Made by a program: the position numbers and the translations under genes
The notes under the pieces: generated by a model
Told to the model about the DNA's origin: nothing
Seen by the model: the letters and a program-made list of their open reading frames with translations, nothing else
Database searches by the model: none
In this document: one piece after another, positions 45,741 to 58,438 of the stretch
Position numbering within the stretch: the stretch's first letter is position 1
Layout: every line of letters begins with the position of its first letter
NCBI GenBank assembly: GCA_024291935.2
Contig: CM044308.1
Coordinates: 124,894,501-124,958,500, forward strand
DNA: 64,000 nt
From: Okapia johnstoni
Lineage: Eukaryota; Chordata; Mammalia; Artiodactyla; Giraffidae
Direction of reading: 5' to 3'

Positions 45741-45748
45741 GGTTGATG

Positions 45749-46498
45749 CAAGGCAGGAAACTGGCTTTCATAGACTTTGTCTCCTCTGCCTTACACACAG
45801 ACCCCTGAAGCTGTCTATGTGTGATGATCGACTTGGGGTCAGGGGGATAGTGAGCTTCTTGCACACTGTGGGCTCTGAAACATGTCAGTGTTTACTGTTT
45901 GAACATCTCAACAAGCCATTTCAGCCCAAATGGGGTAAACTCACTCCTTAGCCCAGGTCCACAAAACTTGCCTCAGGGTGCTTGTGGTGATTCCAAACTG
46001 ATAGTAGACATTTCTTCTAGTATATTCACACAAAATAAATTATTCCCCTGGCAGAGCAGCTTGGTTTGATTTGGGTTATTTAATTACAAAAGCCCAGAGG
46101 CCAAGTATTTATTTAGAAATATTAGGAATCAGCAGCACAAATGAGATTGAGTTTTGTGAAAAGTTAAACATTTCTCATTTAGGGAGAGAATCCACAAAAG
46201 ACCCCATTAGGCAAGCCTCACCAGTAATTATTTTGATTTCTCAGGCAAGAGGCAGGCTAATTGTCTGCCATCCATTCCAGAAGGCCTAGAGACACTTTAA
46301 AACCTACTACCCATTGAAAAATATCTTTGGAGGATTTCCTGCTGTGTCTTTTCTATTAACTAAATGTTCAAACTGAGATCAATATATGAAAATATGAACA
46401 AAATGACTGATTATAAATGTGTCTTTTCAAATGGCAAATCGTGGGTCTATTACTGATGACACACAACTCTGGAGAAGTGGAAAGGGGCTGAAAATGAT
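45749..46498. other. Intergenic, unique-looking; possible conserved element
   Basis: No gene. The part at 46060-46290 is repeat-free, AT-rich and contains TTAATTA and AGTAATTATT homeodomain-like sites, so it could be a conserved non-coding element. This is a guess from composition only. Confidence 0.3.
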
Positions 46499-46620
46499 TA
46501 AGCATCACTGTGATACACATGTTATCCAAGTTTAATAGAAGAAGCAGCTGAAGCTTAAAGAAGATAAGTAACTTTCCCAAAGTCACACAGTGAGGTGGTG
46601 GCAGAGCTGGGATTCCATGG
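46499..46620 (+). repeat. MIR-like fragment
   Basis: GAAGCTTAAAGAAGATAAGT then AACTTTCCCAAAGTCACACA and TGGCAGAGCTGGGATTCC is a good match to the MIR 3' part. Confidence 0.65.
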
Positions 46621-49379
46621 ATTAAATGAGTGCGGTTTCCATAAGCCAATGCAGAGGTTAGAAAAAAAAGAAAAGCAGCATTGAATTGGGATTGTTGGAG
46701 GTTGGCTGTCAAGAGCCAGGATGATATAGTTGTAACCATGTGGTATCTTATGGATAGAATCATTTAATCAAGTGTATACTATGAGGCCAATGTTGAAGCT
46801 GATGTAGATGGCTTGGCTTGAGTCTAATATGTACTCACCTAAGCATTTGGACTTGTCTCACTAGTGGTGCTTCTGAGATCCATATATAGAAGCACACAGC
46901 ATGTGACCCTGTAACAGAGTCCTTGGGGGAAGAGGCTATAATCAAACTCTAGGTCAGGAAGCCTGCAGCAGCCTCCTGCCTAACACTTCAGAAATGCCCA
47001 GAAAGGTTCCTCTCTGTGAGAGTAGACAACTTGCAGAGACATTGGCAGCTTCGGTGCAGACAGTTCACCTGACTCCCCACTCCTTGTAGTTTCCTTCAGA
47101 TGTGTTCAGAGGGCTCCAGCTCACAATACTGTCATGCCAGACACAAAGCACTGACCTAGGCCACTTCTTCCTCTCCTGATGCTGGAGGGTGGTGCCGTTG
47201 GCCCCAGGTCGCCCACTGACTTCTGCTCCTGTCCCTCCATTCCTGTGTGTGATGGCCTCTGTCACGTCCATCCAGGGGTCTCCTAGCAGCCAGTGCTGGG
47301 GTGGGGTGAATCCCCCTCACCCTCTCTTATGTTCCCAGATCTCCAGGCTGCCTGTTTCTTAAAGAAATTTCAGAGGCTGTGCTAGTTTATTGATCCTCCT
47401 TCAGTCCTGTGGGCTCCTTTTTGGAACCCTGCACAGATAGATCCCCAATGCGCCTGTGCCTTTCATCAACCCTTCAGAATAGGAGTGTCTAATAGTCCAT
47501 TATTAAAGTGCTGATTTCAAGTCCTTACCCTGGAGACTGATTAGGTAGGTCTGGAGTTTGGGGCCTGGATGCTGTGTCTTCAGTCTGCTACTCACGGTTT
47601 CTGCACTGGAGTAGGGTTGAGAAAAAGTGGTGTCAGAACCATGGTACTCCCCTGCCTCGGCCATCATGTTCGTTCACCTGACTGGCTGGATGCCAAGCTC
47701 TGCTGGGCAGGGATGATGGCTCATTCACATCCACACTGTAGTGTTGAATCCAGGACCTGGCACCCAGCACAGTGTCAGTAGATGGCTGGGGCATGAAAGA
47801 GTTGGAGGTGCTGTGTGAGCGGACTTTCCTTTATCAAGTTAAAGAACTGGCTGAAAGGGCTTCCTGTCCTTGATGCTCTGTGTTGGCAGTGGGCTATCCC
47901 AGGGTCCCACGTGCTGATAGCAGAAGGCAGTGGGCAAAGACAGAAGGCAATGGGCAAAGAATTTTAGCTACAGAGAGAACCAGCTCCCAACAGGCAAACA
48001 ATGGCCAGGCACCAAGAATTTAGGGCCCAAATCAGAATCTACGTGTGTTTCAGGTAAATGTCTCTGAAATGGTAACAGAGAGGGTATCAGGCACCTCCAG
48101 AAAGATGGATGACAGAGCCAGGCTGGGTGATGACCAGGATGCAAGAACAGAGGTGTTGCCCTCTCTCCCACCCCAACTCTGCTGTCTTCATACCTTCCAG
48201 ATTTCTTAGAGGGAAGTCAATTCCTTAAGGGCATTTTTTACTTTTTGAAGGATTTTTGGAGGCCAAAAAGTTTGACCTAAATGGAGGAATTGGTCATTTC
48301 TCTGAGTAGAGATTAGGTTTTGATGGTAAAATCGTCCACCCTGCACATCACTTTGATCAAATAAAGCACGTGTGGGTCATGTCCTCATCAAACAATGGAC
48401 AAAGCCCTGAGCAGACCATGGCTTTAGTCCTGGGAAGCCCCTTGGAGCAAATGCCATGTGGTTTAAGAGCTCTCTTGATGAGCTTTCTCCAGCTGAGGTA
48501 CCCTTCCCATGCTGCGGAACCCATGTCTCTAGGACCACAGCACCCCTACCCCCCACCCCGGCCCTGTGCTCTGACTCAGTGGAGCCTTTGTATTAATAAC
48601 TGCAACTGACAGCGTTACAGAGTCGGGGGAGGAAACCGTCTTATAATAATACTACCTCGTGGTTGCTGCTCTTTGACTGCACTTGAGCTGCTACATGCCT
48701 AGCATCTGGCCTGTGCTGCCTCGCTTGGACCATGTAACAAGCCTTTGAGGACTTTTCCTCTACAGAGAAGAAAACAGCCTGGGGGGTGGGGTTGGGGGGC
48801 GTGGGGCAGAGGAACCTGCCTCAGGAATCACAGCTGGTAGTCCCCTGGGTGCCCAAGCCACACTCAGTCTCTGTGCTATGCTCATCTCTACTTTTTGGCT
48901 CCCCAGATGGAATTTGAAATTAATCTGTGTTTTCGTTGATCATGACAGCAGGGCCTTGTTTATTTTCTGAACTGGACTTGGGATGAGGTTGTGTCTTCCT
49001 GTGTTGATTTTGATGCTTTTCCTCATAGTGGCCCCCTGTCCTTCAAGGTGATAGCCATCATCAAACACTTGCTTCAGAATTATAGGTAAATTCAAATGCT
49101 TCCCAGCGCGGGAGCCTCACTAAGCCTAAATGGCTTCACACAGAGTTACCTCATGTCCTATTTTTTCTCATTCAGAAGGTTCAGACCCTAAGAGTATTAA
49201 GAATCAGTACAGCAGCTGTATTTTTGAGCTTTTTATTTGGGAATAATTTCAAACTTAAAAAAAAAAAGAGGCAAAAATAAAAAAATAATACAAGAGCGCC
49301 TGTATTGTCATCATTTTACTTCACTTGCTTTATTATTTGCATCTTTCTCCTCATTCCATATATATATATGTACATGAAA
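46621..49379. other. Intergenic, GC-richer, no recognised gene
   Basis: Higher GC than the rest. Frames on both strands (for example 47569-47781 and 47968-48171) show no homology. A perfect-but-one 20-base tandem duplication is at 47921-47960; a diverged MIR-like piece may lie near 48690-48870. Confidence 0.4.
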
Positions 49380-49574
49380 GAAAGTGAAAGTCGCTCAGTC
49401 GTGTCTGACTCTTTGTGACTCTATGGACTATACAGTCTATGGAATTCTCCAGGCGAGAATACTGGAGTGGGTAGTCTTTCCTTTCTCCAAGAGATCTTCC
49501 CAACCCAGGGATCGAACCCAGGGCTCCTGCATTGTAGGCGGATTCTTTACCAGCTGAGCCACAAGGGAAGCCCA
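49380..49574 (-). mobile_element. Bov-tA SINE
   Basis: GAAAGTGAAAGTCGCTCAGT to TTTACCAGCTGAGCCACAAG and GGAAGCC on the minus strand, bordered by TA-rich repeats on both sides. Confidence 0.92.
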
Positions 49575-52500
49575 TATGTATGTGCGCACACACATATATA
49601 CATGTATAATGGTTAAGAAAAAAAATTAGATATAACATGTAGATAATATACATATCTATATCTATTGTAATAATTATATATTTTTTCTGAACAGTTTGAA
49701 AATAAGTTACCAGCTTCATGGCCCTTCACTCCTGAGTGTGAATTTCCTAAGAATGACAATGTTCTACAACATAACAATAATACTTGACAAAGTACATTTA
49801 TCTAATTTCCCTTGCATTTATCAGTTTTGTTAGGGGACTTATCAGTGTCTTTCCAAGCATCCCCCCTTCCAATACAGGATCCAGTGCAGAGTCAGGTCTT
49901 GGACTTTGTTGTCCTGCCTTTTACCTCCTTTAATCTGGCTTTCATGATGTCAATCCCCGCCTTCCCCTCACATGCACGTTTTTTTTTCTTCAGGTATCTG
50001 TGTGTCATCTTTGTGCAGGGGCAGTGTTGATCTTTTTTCATATTGTTTCAATTTTAGTTATTTGCTGCCAAAGTGAGCACCACACACCATTTTGTTTCCA
50101 TAGCATGTTTCTCATTGTATGCATCCTTGTAGGTGTTTCGTGCTGATTAGATTGAGGTTATGCGACCTCAGCCCAAATACTGCCCAGTGATGTGAGTCCT
50201 GTCCAGGTATTTGGAGCCACATGTGATCTGCCCCACACAGGTGATATTAATTTGGACCTGGTCAAGGTGTTGTACAATTTCTTTATCCTGGCTGCTTTTT
50301 TGGTCTTTTTTCCCTTGCCACTAGTAAGCAGTGTGTGGGGAGTCACTTTAAGACTATGTAATTAATATTCCAACAGCAGCTATTGTGAGGGGACTTCTCT
50401 GTGAGTTACAGGTGTGGCCTCTTTTCATCCCAGGGGTGGTCCTCCTGCTTCTCGTGACCACAAACCCATCTTCTCTTGGCTCAAAGCCCTCTCGGGTACG
50501 CTGTATCAGAAGCGGGATCAGATCTGTGGTTTTTAATTCTGCGAGTAGGAAGCTGTGGATAGAACTGGAGCAGAGAAAAAGAGGAAAGAAATGTTAATTA
50601 GGAAATCTGTGGAGAGGGGAAAACTGCCTCCAGAACCAGGAAAAGGAAAAATGGCCTGGAGGGGCTGGGAGATCAGGGAAGTTACAATCACTGAGCCATA
50701 ATAGTGAAGTTTGGCCTGGTTTGGTAAAACTGAGCCCCTGTCCTCCCACACTCTAGGGTCAGTAGCCCAGGATCTTGTCTTTGTGGAGTTCACAGTTGGG
50801 CGTGGCATCCTGGGCCATCTGAGGAAAGATGGCTTCTAGAGCAGGCTAGCAGCTGCCAAGGCTTCTAAAAAGACCACAAATCCAACAGCCTGATAACAAA
50901 GAAGAGCCCTGGAGGAGTCGTTTGAACTCCTGTTTGGCCCCCAGCTATGCATAGCCATTCCAGGACCAAGTGGATGCCAAGGTGCTGGAAACCCAAAACC
51001 GTCTAACCATTCATGGAGAAATTCTACCGGGGCCCAGGGAGGTCAGGTTTTCATTCAGCTCTCTGCAAAACAAAGAAGTAAATAATAGTCTTCATTATTA
51101 AATTCTATTGTATGATCTCCAAATAGGCTTAAGAGGGCCCCGTTTGATTAGTGGGTCCCTGAAGAAGAGCTGCCAGGAAGCAGTGTCAAGGTTCTCCCTT
51201 CAGCTGGGGAGGCACCCAGGTGGATGATGATGCAAAGACACTTTTCCATCTATCCATTCATCCATTCTCTTAATGAATAGTTCCTGAGTAACTATCGTAT
51301 ACCTAGAGATCCAGGGCACTGAGCTGGAGCTGGCGAGGGGAGAAAACGCCTTAATAATGAAAGGAGAAGTAGCTCTGTCCTGGTTGGGTGAATAGAGGAA
51401 ATCTTGACTTTTCCTGTCATTAAGAAAATGTTTAACCTCTAATGATATTTATAAATACAGAATCTACTGAAAGAAAAGAAATTTTTTTTCCTCTTACTCC
51501 AGAGAAAGGAAAGAAACACAAGCTGATCATTAATTAGAATCAAACATTAAGTCTGTGAGGTGTGGGGCTGCTAAAAGGTGGTAATTTGCTTTGCAGTCAG
51601 GTTTTGTAACTGGGAAACAGCACAGCACCTAGAGTGTTTCAATGCCTTTCTATGCCCTCTGTCTTGAGCTTTTGGAAAATAGGTCAAGTGAGCCAGAAGC
51701 TGCCCAGCGAGAAAAGCCTGGAAAGAAGCTCATGAGCCAATCTGTCTAGGGAGCAGAGAGTGGGAACTTGAGATGCAGGTTCTGGGAACAGGAGTTCCTG
51801 CCTCCCTGGGGGATCCCCCATAGACTGGGGAGGGTGCTGAGGGATGAGTGGCTATCTTGTGACTGAATATCTGGGGGAATGGAAGCAGTAGGGCCCTTCT
51901 CTGAGCCATTACACAGACTCCTGGGAACAGTTGAGATTTCTGCTGTTTAAGGAATGAAATGATTGGAAACTCACTCACCCATTGAAAATGCTCCCTAGGA
52001 TGATACTGAAGGGTTGGGTAGGGGTTTCTCCGGGCACAGAGAAATTCTGAGGCTGGATGGTATGCAGCAGGAAGAGGTGCCATGAAAGAAGTCCCCTTGG
52101 GAGACATTTATGCAGGATGGGAGTGTGGTGTGTGACAGTTGCATGTTCCCGGTGGGGAACTGGCTCACTTGAAGACAAACCTAGGAGGGCAAAGGTTCTT
52201 CTTCCAGTTGAAACCTAAAGCTGGGGCTAGACCACATGCTTTTATAATTCTTTGTAAGGAATGAGGAAATCATTGTGAAGTAATCTTTTGACTGTGTCTG
52301 GCCTTTCTGTCTCTGGTCATAACAACTGACAAGCTTTTCTGGGAGATATTTCAATTATTTGCTTATATTTTTAACCAAGCTGATGCCCATGACTAGACAG
52401 AAGGAAGCATACCTGAAGCCTAGTCTCCATAGTGGAAATCTACCACAGGTCACCCTTACCAATATAGGACTAGCCAAGAATCACAAAGTAAGAACAAAGC

Positions 52501-53584
52501 AAGCCAACAAAACATCTGAGGTTCCAAAGTCGATGTCGCAAGACGTTCCATTGATTTTATTTATTTATACCATACCTATTTTCAAAAAAGTGTGTCAGAG
52601 CAAGTTTAGATTACTCATATGTGAAATCTCTCAGGGCCCCATTCTGAATCCATTTGCATGAACTTTATAAAGTAATTCTCACAAGTTGTCTTAGCTGTCA
52701 GGTATAAAAAGCAACAGATAGTTAAATGTGGAAGAAACTACTATAGATAGGTAAAATGATAATAACAGGAAATGAGTGTCAACAATAGAGGAACCAGAAA
52801 AACTACCAGAAGAATCCAATCAAAACTATCTATCTAGATCCATTTAGTGTAAAGTTAAAGAACCCTTAGAATCTTAAATCTACTCTAGACTGGACCAGTT
52901 ATTGATATTTTTATGAGTGACCCTAGATCTCTGAGAGAAGGTAAAATTATGTTCATTATGTAACAGAGCTCAGGGACTGCAGCCCTTAAAACGTAGCTAT
53001 TGCTGTGTCCCATTACTCTGCACCCTATTATTAGGCAACAGGTCCCACTCAGCCATTGGCTGGCAGTGCAATGGGCCCCTCCCACAAGCTCCCAACTGTC
53101 AATGAGTGACATTAGTGCGGGATTCAGCCAATGGTAGGGGGAGTGGTGGCCGTCAGGTGGAGAATGAGTTATGAGGCATATCCTGGCCTTTTCCCTGGGG
53201 CCTCCAGCTCACCTGGCCTTGGGCCAGCAGGTGAGCTTGAGGGGCCCAGGGAACAGGCTGGGGGCTGTGCCCTGCAGGGCTCAGGAGCCTTCCTCAGGGC
53301 CACCCACTGACCAGGTCCGGGTGTTGAGGCAGCGGTGAACCTCTTCCCCATCCCTGTCTCTGCAACATACTGGACCATCTACCTGGGTCACAGTCTGTGG
53401 GACCTGCTACCCACCCTGCACCACCGTTTGGGCGGCCTGAGGAGTTTCAGGGCCAGTTAGGTCCTGGGTGTCTGGCTGCCTCAGCAATAACAGCTGGGCA
53501 GAGTCTGGGGATCTGGCCCTGAGGGAGTTGTCAATTGAGATCTGCCTCCTCTTAGTCAGGACCTGGACTTAGAGGGGAAAAGTT
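49575..53584. other. Intergenic, no recognised gene
   Basis: About 4 kb of mixed composition. No exon recognised. CCAAT-type boxes in opposite orientation (53053-53058 and 53128-53133) lie ahead of a GC-richer stretch at 53190-53500, but no supported gene follows. Confidence 0.4.
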
Positions 53585-53889
53585 GTGCCTTAGGACCTTG
53601 CCCTTTCTTGTCGGAGCAGAGAATAGCATTCATCTGGTAGAGATTTACAGGAAGATTGTGACCTGACACCAAGAAGTTTGCAACAACTAACCATGGCACG
53701 ACCCTCCCTCACCTTTCCTACAAAAGGTCTTTGCTGACAGCTTTTGGGGAGTTCAGGGTTTTTCAAGTCATGAGCCACCTGACTCCTTCAATGGCCCTGC
53801 AACAAATCTTTCTTTGTTCCATACTCTGATGTTTTGGTATTGTTTGGCCTCACTGTGTGTTGGGCACATAGACTTGCAATTTGGTGACA
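53585..53889 (+). repeat. Endogenous-retrovirus LTR-like remnant
   Basis: The order GAGCAGAGAATAGCATTCAT with CTGGTAGAG, then CACCTTTCCTACAAAAGGTC, then CTTTGTTCCATACTCTGATG and TTGGCCTCACTGTGTGTTGG ending GGTGACA resembles class I ruminant endogenous retrovirus LTRs. Diverged; no internal viral genes are present. Confidence 0.45.
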
Positions 53890-54692
53890 ACTACATCTTG
53901 TTTAGGATGTTGGAATGTATTTCTTAACAAGATTTTTGTCTCTTATTACTAAAATTCTAAAATTTTTTGATCAATTAATTAAACTATCAAGTATTGGAGC
54001 ACTTTGTCATGTTGAATGACTCATGGTACAAGGTTCAGAGAAGCCCAGGTAGCACAACTGCATCTTTAAACATAGGTGTGTTTAGGGTTTAAATCAGTTG
54101 CCTTTGATACAAGTTACACTTCTCATCTTGAAAGATGTAATTTGGGACTTCACACAGACCTTTACAAATGGCACTAATGTGACTCATACATCAGTGAATC
54201 AGAACCACAGGACCAATTTTTCACTTGGAATCCATAAGAGCTTACAAACAAAGGACTGAACAGATGTGTTGCCTCCCCAAATTAAAAAAAAAAAAGTTTA
54301 GAAATGTAATTCAAGATGTTTGATCTGCTAGAACCATGTAATTTTGTGGTTTGGTGGGTATTTTCTGGACCCCTGGAATTGGCTGGGTGTAGGCACTGTG
54401 GCCACTGGTCTTTGGATGCTGAGAATCCATTCTCCTTATGTGGAGGGAATCTTGATGGAGAATGAGCTCTTCTTCTCGTATAAAAAGTCAGAGGGGCCCA
54501 GGTATCTTTTCTAGTTCCAACAGGATATGGGCATGAGACTCAGGACTGAACCAGAATTGGCCTTGGCTTTTGAATCCAGAGAGTGCTAACCATTGATGAT
54601 GTTTACCCTACTTTAATAAGATAGGGAGAAGTATCAGGGTAGGGTGAAATGACTGCCCTTGGAGAAAAGCAAGGTTTTTTTGTAGGATAGTC
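53890..54692. other. Intergenic, no recognised feature
   Basis: Nothing recognised apart from an A-run near 54283. Confidence 0.35.
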
Positions 54693-54744
54693 TGTGTGTG
54701 TGTGTGTGTGTGAGGGAGTGGGCGGGGAGAGAGAGAGAGAGAGA
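54693..54744. repeat. Compound (TG)n-(GA)n microsatellite
   Basis: About ten TG units, a GC-rich linker, then about nine GA units. Confidence 0.95.
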
Positions 54745-55161
54745 AGTACCCTAGTGTCATACTTTGAGGTATGGGTGATAATGAACCAAGGAGAATGGAA
54801 ACAGAATCTGAAACTGCCCTGACATTTATAAACTAGAGTGAGACATGGCCTGGATCCAGTGATGCAAAAAGTAAACATAATATTGCTAATTATAGTAACA
54901 AAATAACTTAAAAAAAGTATTTCACAGATCAAATCCATGTTGCTCAAGGGTCACCTGTATATAAACACACAGAATTCTGCATTTTGCTTTCCTATATAAA
55001 AATCTTGCATTTGGTTTTCTGTATCAGTTTATATATTTTTAAATTGTTTGTTGTAGTTGCTATACAATGTTGTGTTAAATAACTTACATTTTTTGAATGC
55101 TTAATATATGCTAAGTACTGTGCTAAGGCATTAGGTAAATTCTCATTTAATGCTGATTGTT
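54745..55161. other. Intergenic spacer
   Basis: AT-rich; the phrase GAATGCTTAATATATGCTAA then GTACTGTGCTAAGGC near 55097 hints at a MIR-like repeat into which the next SINE inserted. Confidence 0.35.
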
Positions 55162-55174
55162 ACCATATATGGCA

Positions 55175-55380
55175 AAGTGAAAGTCTCTCAGTTGTATCTG
55201 ACTCTCTGTGACCCCATGGACTGTAGCCTACTAGGCTTCTTTTCCATGGAATTCTCTAGGCCAAAATACTGGAGTGGGTAGCCATTCCCTTCTCCAGGGG
55301 ATCTTCCAAACCCAGGGATTGAACCCAGGTCTTCTGCATTGTGGGCGAATTCTTTACCATCTGAGCCACGAGGGAAGCCC
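55175..55380 (-). mobile_element. Bov-tA SINE with 13-base target duplication
   Basis: AAGTGAAAGTCTCTCAGTTG to ATCTGAGCCACGAGGGAAGC on the minus strand. ACCATATATGGCA is repeated exactly at 55162-55174 and 55381-55393. Confidence 0.95.
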
Positions 55381-55393
55381 ACCATATATGGCA

Positions 55394-55720
55394 GGTCCTG
55401 TTCATATCCCATTTTACAACATTGGTCATGACTGCTATGTCACAAAACTAGGAGTCATGTTTAAGTCCTTATCTTGATTTCTAGTGGCTTAGACCATATT
55501 CACCTCTTCCTCGTTTTGAACTGTGCCCTACTTTTTTCCCTAGGACACTGCAGTGTATTATTTTGGTTATCCCACACTCTGGCCATTACGCTATTTCTTT
55601 TGTGACCTACTCTTCCTCTAGTCTCATCTATTATATTATATTCCATCATAAGCCATCAGACTCTCTATAGCTATTCCATAAATTATAGCACCACCTATAT
55701 ATTGATAATATTAAAATAAA
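55394..55720. other. Intergenic spacer
   Basis: Nothing recognised. Confidence 0.35.
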
Positions 55721-55965
55721 AATAAGTGTAATAACTAACATGTATAGAGTGGCTTCTGTGTTCTAGGTTACTTTCTAAGTGTTGTATGTGATAACTTTTG
55801 CAGTACTCAACACTCTGAAGCAGGTCCTATTAACATCCTGGTTTTATAGATGAAGAAACTTTTTATCATCCTGTTTTATAGATGAAGAAACTTAAGTACA
55901 CAGGCTTGTCAAGGTCCCAGTGGTAGTCAGTGGTGGAGGCAGAATTCCAACCCAGGTGGTTTACC
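55721..55965 (+). repeat. MIR-like SINE with internal duplication
   Basis: AACATGTATAGAGTGGCTTC, then TTTTATAGATGAAGAAACTT (twice, about 30 bases apart), then AGGTCCCAGTGGTAGTCAGT and GGCAGAATTCCAACCCAGG follow MIR order. Confidence 0.7.
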
Positions 55966-56049
55966 TCGAGAACCTGAGTATGGGGCCCTCTTTAAGAAGT
56001 AGGAAAGTGAATATTTATTGAGAATGAGAAAAGAAATCACAGCAGTTGA

Positions 56050-57000
56050 AAATCTTAAAGAGATGACAGAAGCTCCCACTTTTAGCTAAAATGGAGTAAC
56101 AGGGACCATATTTACTGATACAACCAACACCACTACCAAAAAAAGTGGACAAATATATGAACAGTGATTTTCAAGACACTGAATGTTAAGCAGCAAAGGA
56201 CAAGGATTCCTAAGAAATGGGAAACAAATAAAATACACCTTACAATCTCCCTAACTTACTTCATTTATAGGCTATAGTGTAAAGAAGGAAATCCGCGTGT
56301 AACCTGGTGGACTACCTGAATTGGGATGTTGAGCTGAGAGTCTGAGGAAAAGATAGCTAGAGTTCATAAGCAGAGCACTAGAGAAGAAAGAGCTGCAGAG
56401 AGAGAGAATTCTAGAGATCTGTGGAGGCTCCCATGTAAGTATGTCACAGAGCACTCATCAATGCATGTGTGTGAGGAACAATACCTAGTGTTTGTACAAG
56501 GTCAAGAATACTGCCGCTTCCCACCTCTCAGACTGGAAACCTTCACAATTCTTGAAACATAGGGTAGAATACTCAGAAGTATATTGCCTCAGTAGTAAGA
56601 AATAATTAGCGTTAGACTAAAGACTGGTCTGCTCCCACCAAAAAAAAAAAAAAAGCTTAAAAACAAGGTGAGAAAGAATCAAACTATTTCCTAGTAAACT
56701 AACTGATCCCAGGAAAGAAGCCAAAAATATTTACAACACAAAAATACCCAAAAGCCAACAAGAAAAATGCATAATGACTGGCATCCAATAAAAAAAAATC
56801 AGCAGGTATGCAAATAAGCAGGAAAGTATGACCATAATAAGGAGAAACATCAAGCAGAATCCAATTAGAACACACACAGATGTTAGAATTGGTAGGCAAG
56901 GGCATAAGAACAGCTATTATAACTGTATTACACATGTTTAAAGTAAATAGCATGCAAATTATTTAAAAAAATACAAATTAAATCTCTACAGATGAAAACT
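56050..57000 (+). mobile_element. Old L1 5'/ORF1-proximal remnant
   Basis: GGAAAGTATGACCATAATAA, then GGAGAAACATCAAGCAGAAT, then GTTAGAATTGGTAGGCAAGG and AACAGCTATTATAACTGTAT resemble the 5' region of old L1 elements on the + strand. Left boundary is uncertain. Confidence 0.6.
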
Positions 57001-57175
57001 ATTGAAGGCTGAGGAACAGAGACGCTTCTAGGGGGGGAAGAAGGTGAGAGCAGTCAGAGGGAATAGAGCAGGGAAGCATCCAGGTCGTGTAGGAGTGGAG
57101 TTCTTGCTCAGGGTAGGATGGAACATTAGAGGATTTGAACAGAGGGCCAGATCTGATTTGTTTTAATACAGTCAG
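57001..57175. repeat. Older dispersed repeat, left part
   Basis: The phrase GGATTTGAACAGAGGGCCAG followed by ATCTGATTTGTTTTAA belongs to an old mammalian repeat that seems to resume after the LTR at 57627. Family not named. Confidence 0.35.
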
Positions 57176-57626
57176 TGTAATGGGTTGAAGTCTTAACCCC
57201 TGTATCAGTGAGTGAGAACGTAGTAGGGAATAGAATCTTTGTAGATGTAGTAAAGGATCTTGAGATGATATCATGCTGGATTTAGGACAGGCCCCAAATC
57301 CAATGCTGGTGTCCTTGTAAGAGGAGGATTAGACACAGAAGCATCCAGAGACATGGGGAAGAAGGCAGTGAGAAGACAGAAGCAGAGATTGGGGTGATGC
57401 ATCTATTAAACCAAAGGATACCGAGGATGGCCAGCAACCACCAGGATCTAGGAGAGAGATATGTGGCATCCACATTCTCCCTCAAGAGTCTGCAGAAGTA
57501 AGGGACCCCGGTGACACCTTGATTTCAGAGTTCTGGCCTCCCAAACTGTTGCGACAATAAATTTCTATTGTTTCAACACGCCAAGCTTGAGGCAGTTTGT
57601 TTCAGCAGCCCTAGCTGACTAATACA
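57176..57626 (+). repeat. Solo MaLR (MLT1/MST-type) LTR
   Basis: About 450 bases starting TGTAATGGGTTGAAGTCTTA and ending CTAATACA. Inside are GATGATATCATGCTGG, CCTTGTAAGAGGAGGATTAG, GACACCTTGATTTCAGAGTT and a poly(A) signal AATAAA at 57556. This is the MLT1/MST order. No internal sequence or second LTR is present. Confidence 0.8.
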
Positions 57627-57870
57627 ATCGTGATGGCTTCTGTGTGGAGAATTGACTCGGGAGAAGGTGAAAGAATCCGCTTGGGAGGCTATTGTGATGA
57701 TCCGGTGTGACCCAGAGGTGCTCAGACCGGAAGAGTGGCAGTGCAGGGAGGAGCAGCTGCGAAGTCGTGGAGATTTTTGACAAGTAGAGCTGGGAGGATT
57801 TGGTGGCAGGTTGGAAGTGGGGTATGAGAGAGAGAAGTTTTGTGTTAAGGTGGCAGAGGCTAAGTAGCCA
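57627..57870. repeat. Older dispersed repeat, right part
   Basis: GATGGCTTCTGTGTGGAGAA, then TTGGGAGGCTATTGTGATGA and AGGATTTGGTGGCAGGTTGG match a common old repeat; together with 57120-57175 it reads as one element split by the LTR. Confidence 0.4.
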
Positions 57871-58311
57871 AAGAGGTGGACTGTGCTGATTCTTAAGTTC
57901 GTGTTTCCCTGCAGACTGCCCTTCAGCTGTGCAGTGCGGTCCATGTTAAGTGCTGCTGGCAGCAGGTGCCAGAGGACGCGAGAAGGCTGGGTAGGGAGGA
58001 GTCCATTCATGTCAATGACACCACAGTGGTAGCTGTTGCAGTTTCTCACTTTTCCTCACGCTCCCAGAGCCAGCTTCACTGCGCCCCTCAGAGGTCACTG
58101 CATCTGCTGGCTACGGCTCCCGCCTCAGAGGTCCAGCTCTGTGTAACCCTCCTCACAGACTGTGGCTTCAGATGAACCCAACACTTCTCTCTGTGCCCTC
58201 AGTTGAGGGTGGGTGGCTGCTTCCTACACTGACCTCTTCTACCTTCTGCCTTTTCAGTTCCCCATACCTGGTTAACAATGATTTATATTAAACTCTGTTA
58301 AAATAACTGAT
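57871..58311. other. Intergenic, no recognised feature
   Basis: Frames on both strands (57573-58175) have no homology. Confidence 0.35.
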
Positions 58312-58438
58312 GGGACTTCCCTGGTGGCCCAGTGGTTAGGATTGTGCTTCCATTGCAGGGGGCATGGGTTCTATCCCTGGTCTGGGAACTAAGATCCCTC
58401 ATGCCACATGGCCCCATGAAAACAAGAACAAGAACACG
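58312..58438 (+). mobile_element. CHR-type tRNA-derived SINE
   Basis: GGGACTTCCCTGGTGGCCCA, then TTAGGATTGTGCTTCCATTG, GGTTCTATCCCTGGTCTGGG and CTCATGCCACATGGCC, with an ACAAGAACAAGAAC tail. Less diverged than the copy at 2003. Confidence 0.85.
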
